The notes under the pieces: generated by a model
The model's database searches: none
Told to the model about the DNA's origin: nothing
Seen by the model: only the letters and a program-made list of their open reading frames with translations
Position numbers and translations under genes: made by a program
Origin: Patescibacteria group bacterium
Lineage (GTDB): Bacteria > Patescibacteriota > Patescibacteriia > XYB2-FULL-38-15
Assembly (NCBI GenBank): GCA_018818855.1
Contig: JAHIRI010000013.1
Location: 1 to 21,799, forward strand
Direction: 5' to 3'
Length of the DNA stretch: 21,799 nt
Shown: one piece after another, positions 6,687-13,258 of the stretch
How positions within the stretch are numbered: position 1 is the first letter of the stretch
Layout of the letters: every line of letters starts with the position of its first letter

Positions 6687-8102
6687 ATGAAAAAAATTAT
6701 TTTTTTGGTTAGTCTCGTAATTCTTGTGATGCCCACAATTGCCTTCGCTGACGGCGCAATTTTTCCTCCGCCAGATTATTGGATACAAGAGACAGATCAA
6801 AAAGCTGTAATTTTTCATGATGGGAGTACGGAAACCATGATTCTCTCCGTCACTTTCCGCGGCGATGCAGAAAATTTTAGCTGGATTGTCCCAACACCAA
6901 CTCGGCCAGATGTTTCAAAATCTACAGATGAACTTTTTACGGCCCTTGCCGCGCTAACCGTGCCCGAATACGATTATAGAGTTATGCCAATGTATGGCGG
7001 AGTAGGACGGGATGCGATGACGGCAGAGAGCGGCGTAGCTGTTCTTGAAACAAAAAAAGTTGAATATTATGACATAACTGTTCTTGAGGCCGATGATCCA
7101 GAAGCTCTAACTAAATGGTTAAAAGAAAATAAATATCAGTTTCCGGAAGAGGGAAAATATTTATTTGATGATTACATTAGTAACAAATGGTTTTTTACCG
7201 CCATTAAACTTGACGCTAAATCTTTGAGCGGGGGAGTTGAGGCACAGTTAAGACGGGGTCATGCTGTGCCGCTAAAATTTACTTTTGTTTCTTCAAAAAT
7301 TGTTTTTCCTTTGAAAATTTCCGGAGTGGCTGAATATTTTAAATATCCTAATTCCGAGCCAGTTCCACTTATGATGGAAGAAGGCGGAGTGGGGAGCGCA
7401 GGCGTTGCAGTCGGTACGAATACTGCCACATCCGAAGTTGCTCCAGCTTCTGACTACTATTATCCCTGGCAACCGGGAGTCAATATTCTTCTTTATGTTT
7501 TTGCCGATCACAAAAAAGATTTGCCTGGATTTACTATAAATTATGCCAATTGGGTTAAATCAAAAGACGTTGAAAAATTAGCGGTTGAATCGAGCGGCGA
7601 TTATTGGGTTCAGCCCGAAGCCAGAAAATACTATCTGACAAAGTTGTCGCGTTATATGCAGCCGTCAGAAATGACTTATGATTTATATCTTCGCGACGCA
7701 GAGAATAATGATAAAGTGGGAGTGTCAGGAGGGAACTGGGAAAACATTTTGACGAGTGTTTTAGTTTTTTTGATAATGCTTAGTATCTTTCTTGTGATTG
7801 GCGTGCTCTCGCCCGTTGGTTTGATTTTTATAGTCTGTACTCTTCTACAAATTTTTGTCAAACATAAAGCCGTGAAGATTGTTGCTTGGATTCTCCAAGG
7901 ATTAACGCTTTTAATTACAGTTTCCCTGGGCGCACTTCTCTTTTTGGGGTGGTCGGCCTATGGCGTTGGTTATTGGATGGGGATGAGTTATGATTCAAGC
8001 ATGGTCGCGGCCATCACTGCTGTTTGGCTTATCTTTACGGCCGCGATGGTCGGAATTATGGTTTGGCAGATTTTGCGTTTAAAAAAAAATAAAAAATCAT
8101 AA
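6687..8102 (+). CDS. DUF2330-type secreted/membrane protein
   Basis: A 471-residue protein with a clear signal peptide (MKKIIFLVSLVILVMPTIAFA, residues 1-21). A large extracytoplasmic region of about 330 residues follows, then a hydrophobic C-terminal part with three to four membrane segments (around 353-385, 388-418 and 437-462) and a Lys-rich tail. The region around 25-80 (DYWIQETDQKAVIFHDGS, then ENFSWIVPTPTRPDVSKS) matches the pattern of DUF2330 proteins, whose biochemical role is unknown. The protein is probably anchored in the cytoplasmic membrane with its N-terminal domain outside. It starts 23 bases after lon, so read-through from lon is possible; I see no clear promoter of its own. 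Confidence 0.8.
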   Translation: MKKIIFLVSLVILVMPTIAFADGAIFPPPDYWIQETDQKAVIFHDGSTETMILSVTFRGDAENFSWIVPTPTRPDVSKSTDELFTALAALTVPEYDYRVMPMYGGVGRDAMTAESGVAVLETKKVEYYDITVLEADDPEALTKWLKENKYQFPEEGKYLFDDYISNKWFFTAIKLDAKSLSGGVEAQLRRGHAVPLKFTFVSSKIVFPLKISGVAEYFKYPNSEPVPLMMEEGGVGSAGVAVGTNTATSEVAPASDYYYPWQPGVNILLYVFADHKKDLPGFTINYANWVKSKDVEKLAVESSGDYWVQPEARKYYLTKLSRYMQPSEMTYDLYLRDAENNDKVGVSGGNWENILTSVLVFLIMLSIFLVIGVLSPVGLIFIVCTLLQIFVKHKAVKIVAWILQGLTLLITVSLGALLFLGWSAYGVGYWMGMSYDSSMVAAITAVWLIFTAAMVGIMVWQILRLKKNKKS

Positions 8103-8179
8103 GCGCTGTTGCAGCGCTTGAAATTCCGTCGCTCGCCCCAAATGAAAGCAAGCTTTCGCTTGCGGGTTCGCTAGGAATT
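8101..8179. repeat. palindromic intergenic element with nested hairpins
   Basis: AAGCGCTG (8101-8108) pairs perfectly with CAGCGCTT (8112-8119). Next to it, AATTCC (8122-8127) and GGAATT (8174-8179) enclose GCAAGC (8148-8153) with GCTTGC (8158-8163). No T-run follows, so a terminator is unlikely. It fits a small dispersed palindromic repeat of the type seen elsewhere in the window. The first hairpin begins at the last bases of the preceding stop codon. Confidence 0.6.
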
Positions 8180-8185
8180 ATAAAT

Positions 8186-8653
8186 ATGGCTATCCCAAAA
8201 AAACTTTTAAGTTACCTTGACAAATCTAAAATTGGATATAAAATAGTTAGACATAAAACAGTTTATACGGCCTATGATGCGGCTCAGACGCTTGGCGTGA
8301 AACTTGGTGAAATTGCCAAAACTTTATTGATAAAAGCAGATAAAAATTATCTTTTAGCAGTTTTGCCGGCTTCGCACAAGTTGGATTTTGGGAAATTGAA
8401 AAAATTAGTTAAAGCTAAAAAGATTGAGATTGCCAAAGAGGGAATGATGAAAAAAATGTTTAAAATCAAACCAGGCGCTCTTTCGCCCTTTGGCCAGATT
8501 TATAAAGTCCCGGTTTATGTAGATAAAGGAATTTTAAAAGCAAAGAAAATTATCGCGGGAGCCGGAACGTTTGAAGAGTCTGTGGCAATGACGGCGAAGA
8601 ATTTTCTTAAAGCGACGGGCGGGATTCTCGGTATCTTTGGAAAGAAGAAATAA
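8186..8653 (+). CDS. YbaK/EbsC-family aminoacyl-tRNA deacylase-like protein
   Basis: A 155-residue single-domain protein of the YbaK/ProX superfamily, whose members hydrolyse mischarged aminoacyl-tRNA (for example Cys- or Ala-tRNA-Pro) in trans. Characteristic features are the N-terminal helix and strand (LLSYLDKSKIGYKIVRHKT), TAYDAAQTLGVKLGEIAKTLLIKADKNYLLAVLPA, and a C-terminal segment with GALSPFGQ and the strand VPVYVDKGIL. The Lys in EIAKTLLI sits where the family has its important lysine. Substrate specificity cannot be read from the sequence. scpA follows 15 bases later, so the gene probably belongs to the same transcript as scpAB. Confidence 0.87.
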   Translation: MAIPKKLLSYLDKSKIGYKIVRHKTVYTAYDAAQTLGVKLGEIAKTLLIKADKNYLLAVLPASHKLDFGKLKKLVKAKKIEIAKEGMMKKMFKIKPGALSPFGQIYKVPVYVDKGILKAKKIIAGAGTFEESVAMTAKNFLKATGGILGIFGKKK

Positions 8654-8668
8654 CGGGGGTATTAAAAA

Positions 8669-9373
8669 ATGTATCAAATAAAAATAGAAAAATTTGAAGG
8701 GCCGTTTGATTTACTTTTACAGATGATTGAAGAGGAAGAGATGAATATTACGGAAATCTCCCTTGCTAAAATTGCCGATCAATTTGTTGAACACATCGAA
8801 CGGATGGAAAATCTTAATCCGGCAGAGATGGCAGATTTTTTAGTGGTGGCGGCAAAACTTCTTTGGATTAAATCAAAAGCTCTTCTGCCCGCGCTTGAAG
8901 TTGAAGGCGAAGATGGTTTTGATCTTGCGGCACAACTTAAAATTTATAAAGAATATCGCGATGCGTCCCTTGTAATTCATAAAATGATTTTGAAGCGGCG
9001 TTTTACTTTTGTTCGTGAACGGCCGCCACTTGGAGTAGGGGATGTTTTATTTAATCCGCCGGTCTGGCTTACAAAAGATAAGCTGGTTGGAGTGATGCGA
9101 GAAATTCTTGACGATCTTGAGCCGATCGTTCGTCTGCCGCGAGGAGTAGTAAAAAACGCTATTTCCATTCAAGAAAAAATACAACATATCAAAGATTTAA
9201 TTCATAAAAGCATTGAAATTAAATTTCACACTATTATTGCTAAAGCTAAAGATAAGGTAGAAATAGTTGTTCATTTTTTGGCCGTGCTTGAACTTCTAAA
9301 ACATAAACATATTGTCGTTCGGCAGGAAGAAATGTTTGGTGAAATTAATATTAAAAAGGGGGATAGTGTATAA
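8669..9373 (+). CDS. scpA: segregation and condensation protein A
   Basis: Kleisin subunit that bridges SMC heads in the bacterial condensin complex, acting in chromosome compaction and segregation. The 234 residues start with the family signature YQIKIEKFEGPFDLLLQMIEEEEMNITEISLAKIADQ (split across the N-terminal SMC-binding helices), followed by PAEMADFLVVAAKLLWIKSKALLP. The C-terminal winged-helix region ends FLAVLELLKHKHIVVRQEEMFGEI. It is followed by scpB 10 bases after its stop, the usual order. No smc gene is within this window. Confidence 0.95.
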   Translation: MYQIKIEKFEGPFDLLLQMIEEEEMNITEISLAKIADQFVEHIERMENLNPAEMADFLVVAAKLLWIKSKALLPALEVEGEDGFDLAAQLKIYKEYRDASLVIHKMILKRRFTFVRERPPLGVGDVLFNPPVWLTKDKLVGVMREILDDLEPIVRLPRGVVKNAISIQEKIQHIKDLIHKSIEIKFHTIIAKAKDKVEIVVHFLAVLELLKHKHIVVRQEEMFGEINIKKGDSV

Positions 9374-9383
9374 AATAAAATTT

Positions 9384-9956
9384 ATGACTAATTTAAAATC
9401 AAAAATAGAAAGTTTACTCTTTGTGGCAAGTCGGCCGCTAAGTTTGAAAAAAATTTGTGAACAAGTCGGTGGGGGAAAGGAAGAAGTTGGCAGGGCGCTT
9501 AGCGAGTTGGTAGATGAGTGTTCAAAAGCCGGGAGGGGAATACAAATAATGGAAATTGACGGTGAATATCAAATGTCCACGAGCGGTGAATCATCAAAGA
9601 TGGTGAAAGAATTTTTAAAAGATGAAATGACTGGCGAACTCACTCGTCCGGCGCTTGAAACATTGACCATTGTTGCTTATCGCGGGCCAATCGCGAAATC
9701 TGAACTTGAACAAATCCGCGGGGTTAATTGTAGTTTGATTTTAAGAAATCTTATGATCAAGGGTTTGGCGGAGGTAAAAAGTTCAGATAAAACAGGAGAG
9801 CCGCTTTACAACATTACTTTTGATTTTATGCGGTATCTTGGGGTTGCCAATCCGAGCGAATTACCAGATTATGAAAAATTATCCAAGAGTGAAATTTTAG
9901 ATAAAATTTTAGATTTATCAACTGGCACTCCGCCGCAAGATAAAGTTACTATATGA
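9384..9956 (+). CDS. scpB: segregation and condensation protein B
   Basis: Partner of ScpA in the SMC-ScpAB condensin complex. The 190 residues hold tandem winged-helix domains: LKSKIESLLFVASRPLSLKKI at the N-terminus, then TRPALETLTIVAYRGPIAKSELEQIRG and GEPLYNITFDFMRYLGV, all typical of ScpB. The frame is open upstream to 9312 inside scpA, but ATG 9384 gives the conserved N-terminus and a 10-base gap after scpA. The stop TGA (9954-9956) overlaps the next gene's ATG (ATGA), indicating translational coupling to the carboxypeptidase. Confidence 0.94.
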   Translation: MTNLKSKIESLLFVASRPLSLKKICEQVGGGKEEVGRALSELVDECSKAGRGIQIMEIDGEYQMSTSGESSKMVKEFLKDEMTGELTRPALETLTIVAYRGPIAKSELEQIRGVNCSLILRNLMIKGLAEVKSSDKTGEPLYNITFDFMRYLGVANPSELPDYEKLSKSEILDKILDLSTGTPPQDKVTI

Positions 9957-10921
9957 TGTTTTCCATTATTTTAAGCATACTTTTGATTTTTACTCCATTT
10001 GTCGCCTCATCGCCAGTCAGCACTGAGACGACTGTTTCTGATTCAAGGGATGTGGTAGCTATGGAAGAACTGTCCACTTCACAAAACGAAGGAGACAGCC
10101 AGCAGTTTAATTTGCCAAGAGCTGAACCTCGCGCGCCGCAAAAAAAAGAAGACAGTCGAAGCATTGGAATTTTGACAACATCTAAATCTGCCCTGGTTTT
10201 TGATGAAGGGACAGGGACGGTTCTTTTTGCAAAAAATCCGCAAGAAAAAATACCTCTGGCCAGTCTAACTAAACTTATGACAGTACTTGTTTTTTTAGAT
10301 AAAGAACCGAATTGGGATAAAAAAATACGCTTAACGAGGGCGGACGACCGTGAGGGCGGTATTGTTTATGCTCGTTCGCCGGAAGAAGTGACAGTAAAAG
10401 ATTTATTTAATATGGCGCTCGTGGGGTCAGTTAATAACGCCGCGATCGCTCTGGCCCGTTCTACTGGTCTTGAACAAAAAGATTTTGTTGCAGAGATGAA
10501 TAAAAAAGCCGAGACACTCGGTCTAAAAAATACAACTTTTGCTGATCCAACAGGGCTTCTCCCCGAAAATCAGGGAACGGCCCGAGACGTAGCGAAACTT
10601 CTTGCTGCGGCTCTGGAGAGAGAGGAAGTAAAAGCGGCAACGCTGCAAAAGAGATATGTTTTTAGCCCCGTTAATAGTGAAAAAATTTATTATGTTAAAA
10701 GTACCGACGAACTGCTCTGGAGTTTTTTAAATGATGATCCATATAATTTTGTTGGAGGAAAAACAGGTTATATTGAAGAATCTGGCTATAATTTGGCAGT
10801 AGAGGTTATGCGCGGTGGGCATAAAATAGTTGCCGTGGTTTTAGGTAGTGGGACGGCAGAAGATAGATTTAGGGAAATTAAAGGATTGGTTGATTGGGCA
10901 TTTATAAACTATCAATGGTAA
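9953..10921 (+). CDS. D-alanyl-D-alanine carboxypeptidase (DacA/S11 family)
   Basis: Serine-type penicillin-binding protein that trims the terminal D-Ala from peptidoglycan stem peptides outside the membrane. The three active-site motifs are intact: SLTK at 104-107 (serine 104), SVN at 159-161 and KTG at 270-272. The N-terminal hydrophobic stretch (about 3-20) is a signal peptide or anchor, followed by a polar Ser/Glu/Pro-rich linker to about residue 70. There is no C-terminal PBP5-type domain or amphipathic anchor, so attachment, if any, is N-terminal. The start overlaps the scpB stop by 4 bases (ATGATG offers two starts). Linkage of scpAB with this enzyme suggests co-expression of division-related functions. 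Confidence 0.93.
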   Translation: MMFSIILSILLIFTPFVASSPVSTETTVSDSRDVVAMEELSTSQNEGDSQQFNLPRAEPRAPQKKEDSRSIGILTTSKSALVFDEGTGTVLFAKNPQEKIPLASLTKLMTVLVFLDKEPNWDKKIRLTRADDREGGIVYARSPEEVTVKDLFNMALVGSVNNAAIALARSTGLEQKDFVAEMNKKAETLGLKNTTFADPTGLLPENQGTARDVAKLLAAALEREEVKAATLQKRYVFSPVNSEKIYYVKSTDELLWSFLNDDPYNFVGGKTGYIEESGYNLAVEVMRGGHKIVAVVLGSGTAEDRFREIKGLVDWAFINYQW

Positions 10922-10937
10922 ATTATATAAACGCGTT

Positions 10938-12152
10938 ATGCGCATTGGTATTGATTGCAGGACAATTTTAAATCCTGGCTACGGAGAGGCTGCCGGTGTC
11001 GGACATTACACGTTTTTTTTGATAAGCAATCTTTTAAAAATAGATAAAGAGAACGAGTACGTTCTTTTTTTTGATAGTTTACTTTCCAAAGATGCTGCCG
11101 AGGAAATGATTGCCGACGCTAAAAATGTGAAAATAGAATTTTTTCCGTTTCACCAATACAAACATTATTTACCCTTTGCTTTTTCCCATCTTTTAACGGC
11201 GGGTGCTATTGAAAAGGAAAAGCTCGATGTTTTTCATTCGCCAGCCTACACCTTGCCCTTAGCCTATCGCGGAAAATCAATCGTGACAGTGCACGATCTC
11301 GCCATATATAAAAACCCCAAATGGTTTCCCGGGAAATTTTTAACGGGACAAAGTTTTTCAACTAAAACGTTAGTTCCAAAAAGTTTAAAAAAGGCAAAGA
11401 AAATCATCGCCGTTTCAAAAAATACTAAAAAGGATATCACAGAAATTTTTAAAATAAATCCAGAAAAAGTGGAAGTAATTTATGAAGGAGTAGAATTTAG
11501 AAATTTACCGAAAAAATCAGAATCGGCCTGCGGCATAGATTCGGAAGTATGTTTTGAGGATTTGAAAATAAAATATGGGCTTAAGGATGACTACGTTTTA
11601 TTTTTAGGGACAATTGAGCCAAGAAAAAATATAGCTGCGTTGGTCCGTGCGTTTTGTGATGTGGTTTGTAAAAATAAAAATTTAGAAAAAAAATATCAGC
11701 TTGTTTTAGCCGGAGCTAGGGGATGGAAATATAAAGATGTTTTTAAAGAAATCGAGGCGTGCCAAAAAAAGCTGGGGACGGATGGGGAAATAAAATATAT
11801 TGGTTATGTGCCTGGCCGAGAAAAATTTACTTTAATAAAAGGCGCAACCTGTTTCGTTTTTCCGTCTTTTTATGAAGGCTTTGGTTTATCAGTGCTTGAA
11901 GCATTATCGCTTGGAGTTCCGACTATTACTTCAAATAAATCTTCTTTATCGGAAATTGCCGGCCAGGCCGCCATGCTCGTTGACCCAGAGAAGGCTTCAG
12001 AAATATCCGAGGCTTTAGAAAAAATTTTGACAGACAAAAATTTAAGGGAAGAATTAGGGAAGGGGGGAATAAATCAGGCTGGGAAATTCAGTTGGAAAAA
12101 ATGCGCCGAAGAAACGCTCGATGTTTATAAAAAGGTTGTAACAGTTGCATAA
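10938..12152 (+). CDS. GT4-family glycosyltransferase
   Basis: A 404-residue GT-B fold glycosyltransferase, probably transferring a sugar from a nucleotide-sugar donor in cell-surface polysaccharide or glycan synthesis. The N-terminal acceptor half begins MRIGIDCRTI and includes HSPAYTLPL and VTVHDLAIYKNP. The donor half starts with LFLGTIEPRKNIAALVRAF and carries the EGFGLSVLE motif with the paired glutamates E313 and E321 (E-x7-E), then ALSLGVPTITSNKSSLSEIAG. This resembles mannosyl-/rhamnosyltransferases such as WbdA/RfaB-like enzymes, but donor and acceptor cannot be assigned. It starts 16 bases after the carboxypeptidase gene and ends just before a two-way terminator, so it is probably the last gene of the 8186-12152 operon. 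Confidence 0.92.
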   Translation: MRIGIDCRTILNPGYGEAAGVGHYTFFLISNLLKIDKENEYVLFFDSLLSKDAAEEMIADAKNVKIEFFPFHQYKHYLPFAFSHLLTAGAIEKEKLDVFHSPAYTLPLAYRGKSIVTVHDLAIYKNPKWFPGKFLTGQSFSTKTLVPKSLKKAKKIIAVSKNTKKDITEIFKINPEKVEVIYEGVEFRNLPKKSESACGIDSEVCFEDLKIKYGLKDDYVLFLGTIEPRKNIAALVRAFCDVVCKNKNLEKKYQLVLAGARGWKYKDVFKEIEACQKKLGTDGEIKYIGYVPGREKFTLIKGATCFVFPSFYEGFGLSVLEALSLGVPTITSNKSSLSEIAGQAAMLVDPEKASEISEALEKILTDKNLREELGKGGINQAGKFSWKKCAEETLDVYKKVVTVA

Positions 12153-12164
12153 AATGATAACAAA

Positions 12165-12196
12165 AAAACCGGCCACTGCGGCCGGTTTTAATTTTT
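12165..12196. terminator. two-way intrinsic terminator
   Basis: AAAACCGGCC (12165-12174) pairs perfectly with GGCCGGTTTT (12180-12189) around a 5-base loop, with T-rich sequence after it on the plus strand and A-rich sequence before it (T-rich on the minus strand). It lies between the convergent glycosyltransferase (+) and the small membrane protein (-) and should serve both. Confidence 0.9.
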
Positions 12197-12198
12197 AT

Positions 12199-12660
12199 TT
12201 AGCGGAAGCTCAGAAGAAGAATGCCGGTAATAATGACTTGGAAAGCTACCCCCTGGAATGCCGTTGGTTTTACTTTAATTAAGTCATGAATCCAAAAATG
12301 AAAACGGTAGAATTTTTTAAAAAGTCTATTAGAGAGTTCGTGACAGCCGACCAGAAAATCCGGAAGAAGCCCGCCAATAATCCCCGAGGCAATACTCAAA
12401 CCCGTGGCGAAGGAATCAATAAAGTAGAATCTTGAAACAAGTAAACCCAGCAAAATTACAATATCTACAGCCACGATCATAATTATTTTTACAACCTTTG
12501 ATTTTTGATCGCCCTTATACTCATCAATCCAATCCTGGTCGCCGTGGGGAACTAGGTCTAAAACAAAGTGAGAAACAAATGATAAGATAAAAGCCAGGAG
12601 GGGATTATTTATTTGTTGGCCGATTAAGGCACCGGCCGTGGCGTGAACTGTTAAAAGCAT
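12199..12660 (-). CDS. small membrane protein, YdjM-like hydrolase pattern
   Basis: A 153-residue hydrophobic protein with about three to four membrane segments (around 11-35, 57-78, 84-104 and 134-151). Conserved-looking polar residues lie near the membrane: His6 in TVHATAGALIG, SHFVLDLVPHGD, LLPDFLVG and HFWIHD. This resembles the YdjM-like/LexA-binding 'metal-dependent hydrolase' membrane group, in which such His/Asp positions are conserved. The assignment is tentative and no activity should be assumed. The ATG lies only 7 bases after the encoded CCA end of tRNA-Met on the same strand, so its mRNA may arise by processing of the tRNA transcript; I see no separate promoter. Confidence 0.75.
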   Translation of the reverse strand: MLLTVHATAGALIGQQINNPLLAFILSFVSHFVLDLVPHGDQDWIDEYKGDQKSKVVKIIMIVAVDIVILLGLLVSRFYFIDSFATGLSIASGIIGGLLPDFLVGCHELSNRLFKKFYRFHFWIHDLIKVKPTAFQGVAFQVIITGILLLSFR

Positions 12661-12667
12661 ATAACTT

Positions 12668-12743
12668 TGGTGGCTGGGGTGGGTTTCGAACCCACTACCT
12701 CGGGCTTATGAGTCCCACGCTCTACCAATTGAGCTACCCAGCC
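12668..12743 (-). tRNA. tRNA-Met (CAU), elongator type
   Basis: A full cloverleaf on the minus strand. The acceptor GGCTGGG pairs perfectly with CCCAGCC, the D-loop contains GG, the anticodon loop is CTCATAA, the T-loop is TTCGAAA, and the CCA end is encoded. G1-C72 pairing and the GGCT start favour elongator Met over initiator. A lysidine-modified tRNA-Ile with CAU cannot be excluded by eye. There is an A31-G39 mismatch at the top of the anticodon stem. A small membrane-protein gene begins 7 bases downstream. Confidence 0.93.
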
Positions 12744-12747
12744 CAGA

Positions 12748-12806
12748 GGAAGTGAAAAAGTTAAAGTTAAAAGTGCAAAGTTTTGCAATTTATTGTTTTC
12801 ACTTCC
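12748..12806. repeat. 11-bp inverted repeat upstream of tRNA-Met
   Basis: GGAAGTGAAAA (12748-12758) is the exact reverse complement of TTTTCACTTCC (12796-12806). Between them lies a smaller dyad, TGCAAA/TTTGCA. On the minus strand this would form a hairpin in the leader of tRNA-Met, starting five bases before the tRNA 5' end. No T-run follows on the minus strand, so it is more likely a processing or spacer structure than a terminator. Confidence 0.6.
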
Positions 12807-12827
12807 GCCTAAATTTTTATATAAATC

Positions 12828-12858
12828 TTACAATTTTTGGTTGCGGGGGCCGGATTTG
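12828..12858 (-). repeat. duplicated 3' end of the initiator tRNA (copy 1)
   Basis: 31 bases identical to 12957-12987, which include the T-arm half, acceptor 3' strand and CCA of the initiator-like tRNA plus a short flank. The offset is 129 bp. Only the 3' part is present, so this is not a tRNA gene. The arrangement resembles the duplicated attachment site left when an element inserts at a tRNA 3' end. Confidence 0.75.
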
Positions 12859-12945
12859 TCGCTTCGCTCTTTAAAACCCATCGGTTTTAATATTTCCGCA
12901 AATCGGGAAAACTACGTTTTCCCGACCCCTTTCCTGCAAATCCGC
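12850..12945. mobile_element. hairpin-rich insert between tRNA 3'-end repeats (candidate)
   Basis: The 98 bases between the two 31-bp repeats contain no gene but nested dyads. CGGATTTG (12851-12858) pairs with CAAATCCG (12937-12944), enclosing TTAAAACC with GGTTTTAA and the perfect 9-bp hairpin CGGGAAAAC (12904-12912) with GTTTTCCCG (12916-12924). It could be a remnant or minimal element inserted at the tRNA, or a palindromic repeat that happened to duplicate the tRNA end. No transposase or integrase is nearby. Confidence 0.4.
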
Positions 12946-12966
12946 CCTATGTAATTTTACAATTTT

Positions 12967-13041
12967 TGGTTGCGGGGGCCGGATTTGCACCGGCGATCTC
13001 CTGGTTATGGGCCAGGCGAGATGCTACTTCTCCACCCCGCT
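12967..13041 (-). tRNA. tRNA-Met (CAU), initiator-like, with divergent loops
   Basis: A minus-strand cloverleaf of 75 bases with encoded CCA. Acceptor 5' strand AGCGGGG faces CCCCGCA, leaving an A1-A72 mismatch, the key initiator trait, and A11-U24 in the D-stem is the second initiator trait. The anticodon loop is CCCATAA. Departures from the norm: the D-loop is AGTAGCA without the GG pair, T-loop position 55 is G (TGCAAAT), and the anticodon stem has U29-A41 in place of the third G-C pair. G15/C48 and A14/U8 are kept. All stems are otherwise paired, so it is probably functional. Confidence 0.88.
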
Positions 13042-13056
13042 ACGGTTGTATGTATT

Positions 13057-13085
13057 AAGATACCAAATATTTAACTATTTGTCAA
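13057..13085 (-). promoter_or_regulatory. promoter of the initiator-like tRNA
   Basis: On the minus strand TTGACA (13085-13080), 17 bases, then TATCTT (13062-13057). The predicted start is near 13050, 9 bases before the tRNA 5' end at 13041. It lies between tRNA-Leu and this tRNA, so the latter has its own promoter. Confidence 0.65.
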
Positions 13086-13087
13086 AG

Positions 13088-13171
13088 TGCCGATGGTGGG
13101 AGTTGAACCCACAATCCCGTAAGGGAATGCGATTTTGAGTCGCACGCGTATGCCAGTTCCGCCACATCGGC
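13088..13171 (-). tRNA. tRNA-Leu (CAA)
   Basis: A class II tRNA on the minus strand: acceptor GCCGATG/CATCGGC, D-loop with GG, anticodon loop CTCAAAA (anticodon CAA, reading UUG), long variable arm with TCCC/GGGA stem, T-loop TTCAACT. Unlike the two neighbouring tRNAs the CCA end is not encoded (A73 is followed by CTT), so a CCA-adding enzyme is needed. Confidence 0.95.
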
Positions 13172-13177
13172 GTCAAT

Positions 13178-13206
13178 TTAGTATTATTTTATAACAAAGT
13201 TGTCAA
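13178..13206 (-). promoter_or_regulatory. promoter of tRNA-Leu, overlapping the parA -35
   Basis: Minus-strand TTGACA (13206-13201), 17 bases, then a weaker TACTAA (13183-13178). The expected start coincides with the tRNA 5' end (13171). The -35 shares five base pairs with the plus-strand parA -35 TTGTCA (13200-13205), so the two divergent promoters cannot both be occupied. Confidence 0.5.
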
Positions 13207-13228
13207 AAAAGCAATACTTGGGTATAAT
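13200..13228 (+). promoter_or_regulatory. parAB promoter and ribosome binding site
   Basis: TTGTCA (13200-13205), 17 bases, perfect TATAAT (13223-13228). An AAGGAG Shine-Dalgarno site follows at 13240-13245, 13 bases before the parA ATG at 13259, a slightly long spacing. This is one of the few genes in the window with both a clear promoter and a clear Shine-Dalgarno site. Confidence 0.8.
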
Positions 13229-13258
13229 TATTAAATATTAAGGAGCAGATAATCTATT

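Noticed and set aside
9312..9383. Longer scpB start within scpA
   Set aside because: ATG 9384 gives the conserved ScpB N-terminus and normal gene spacing.
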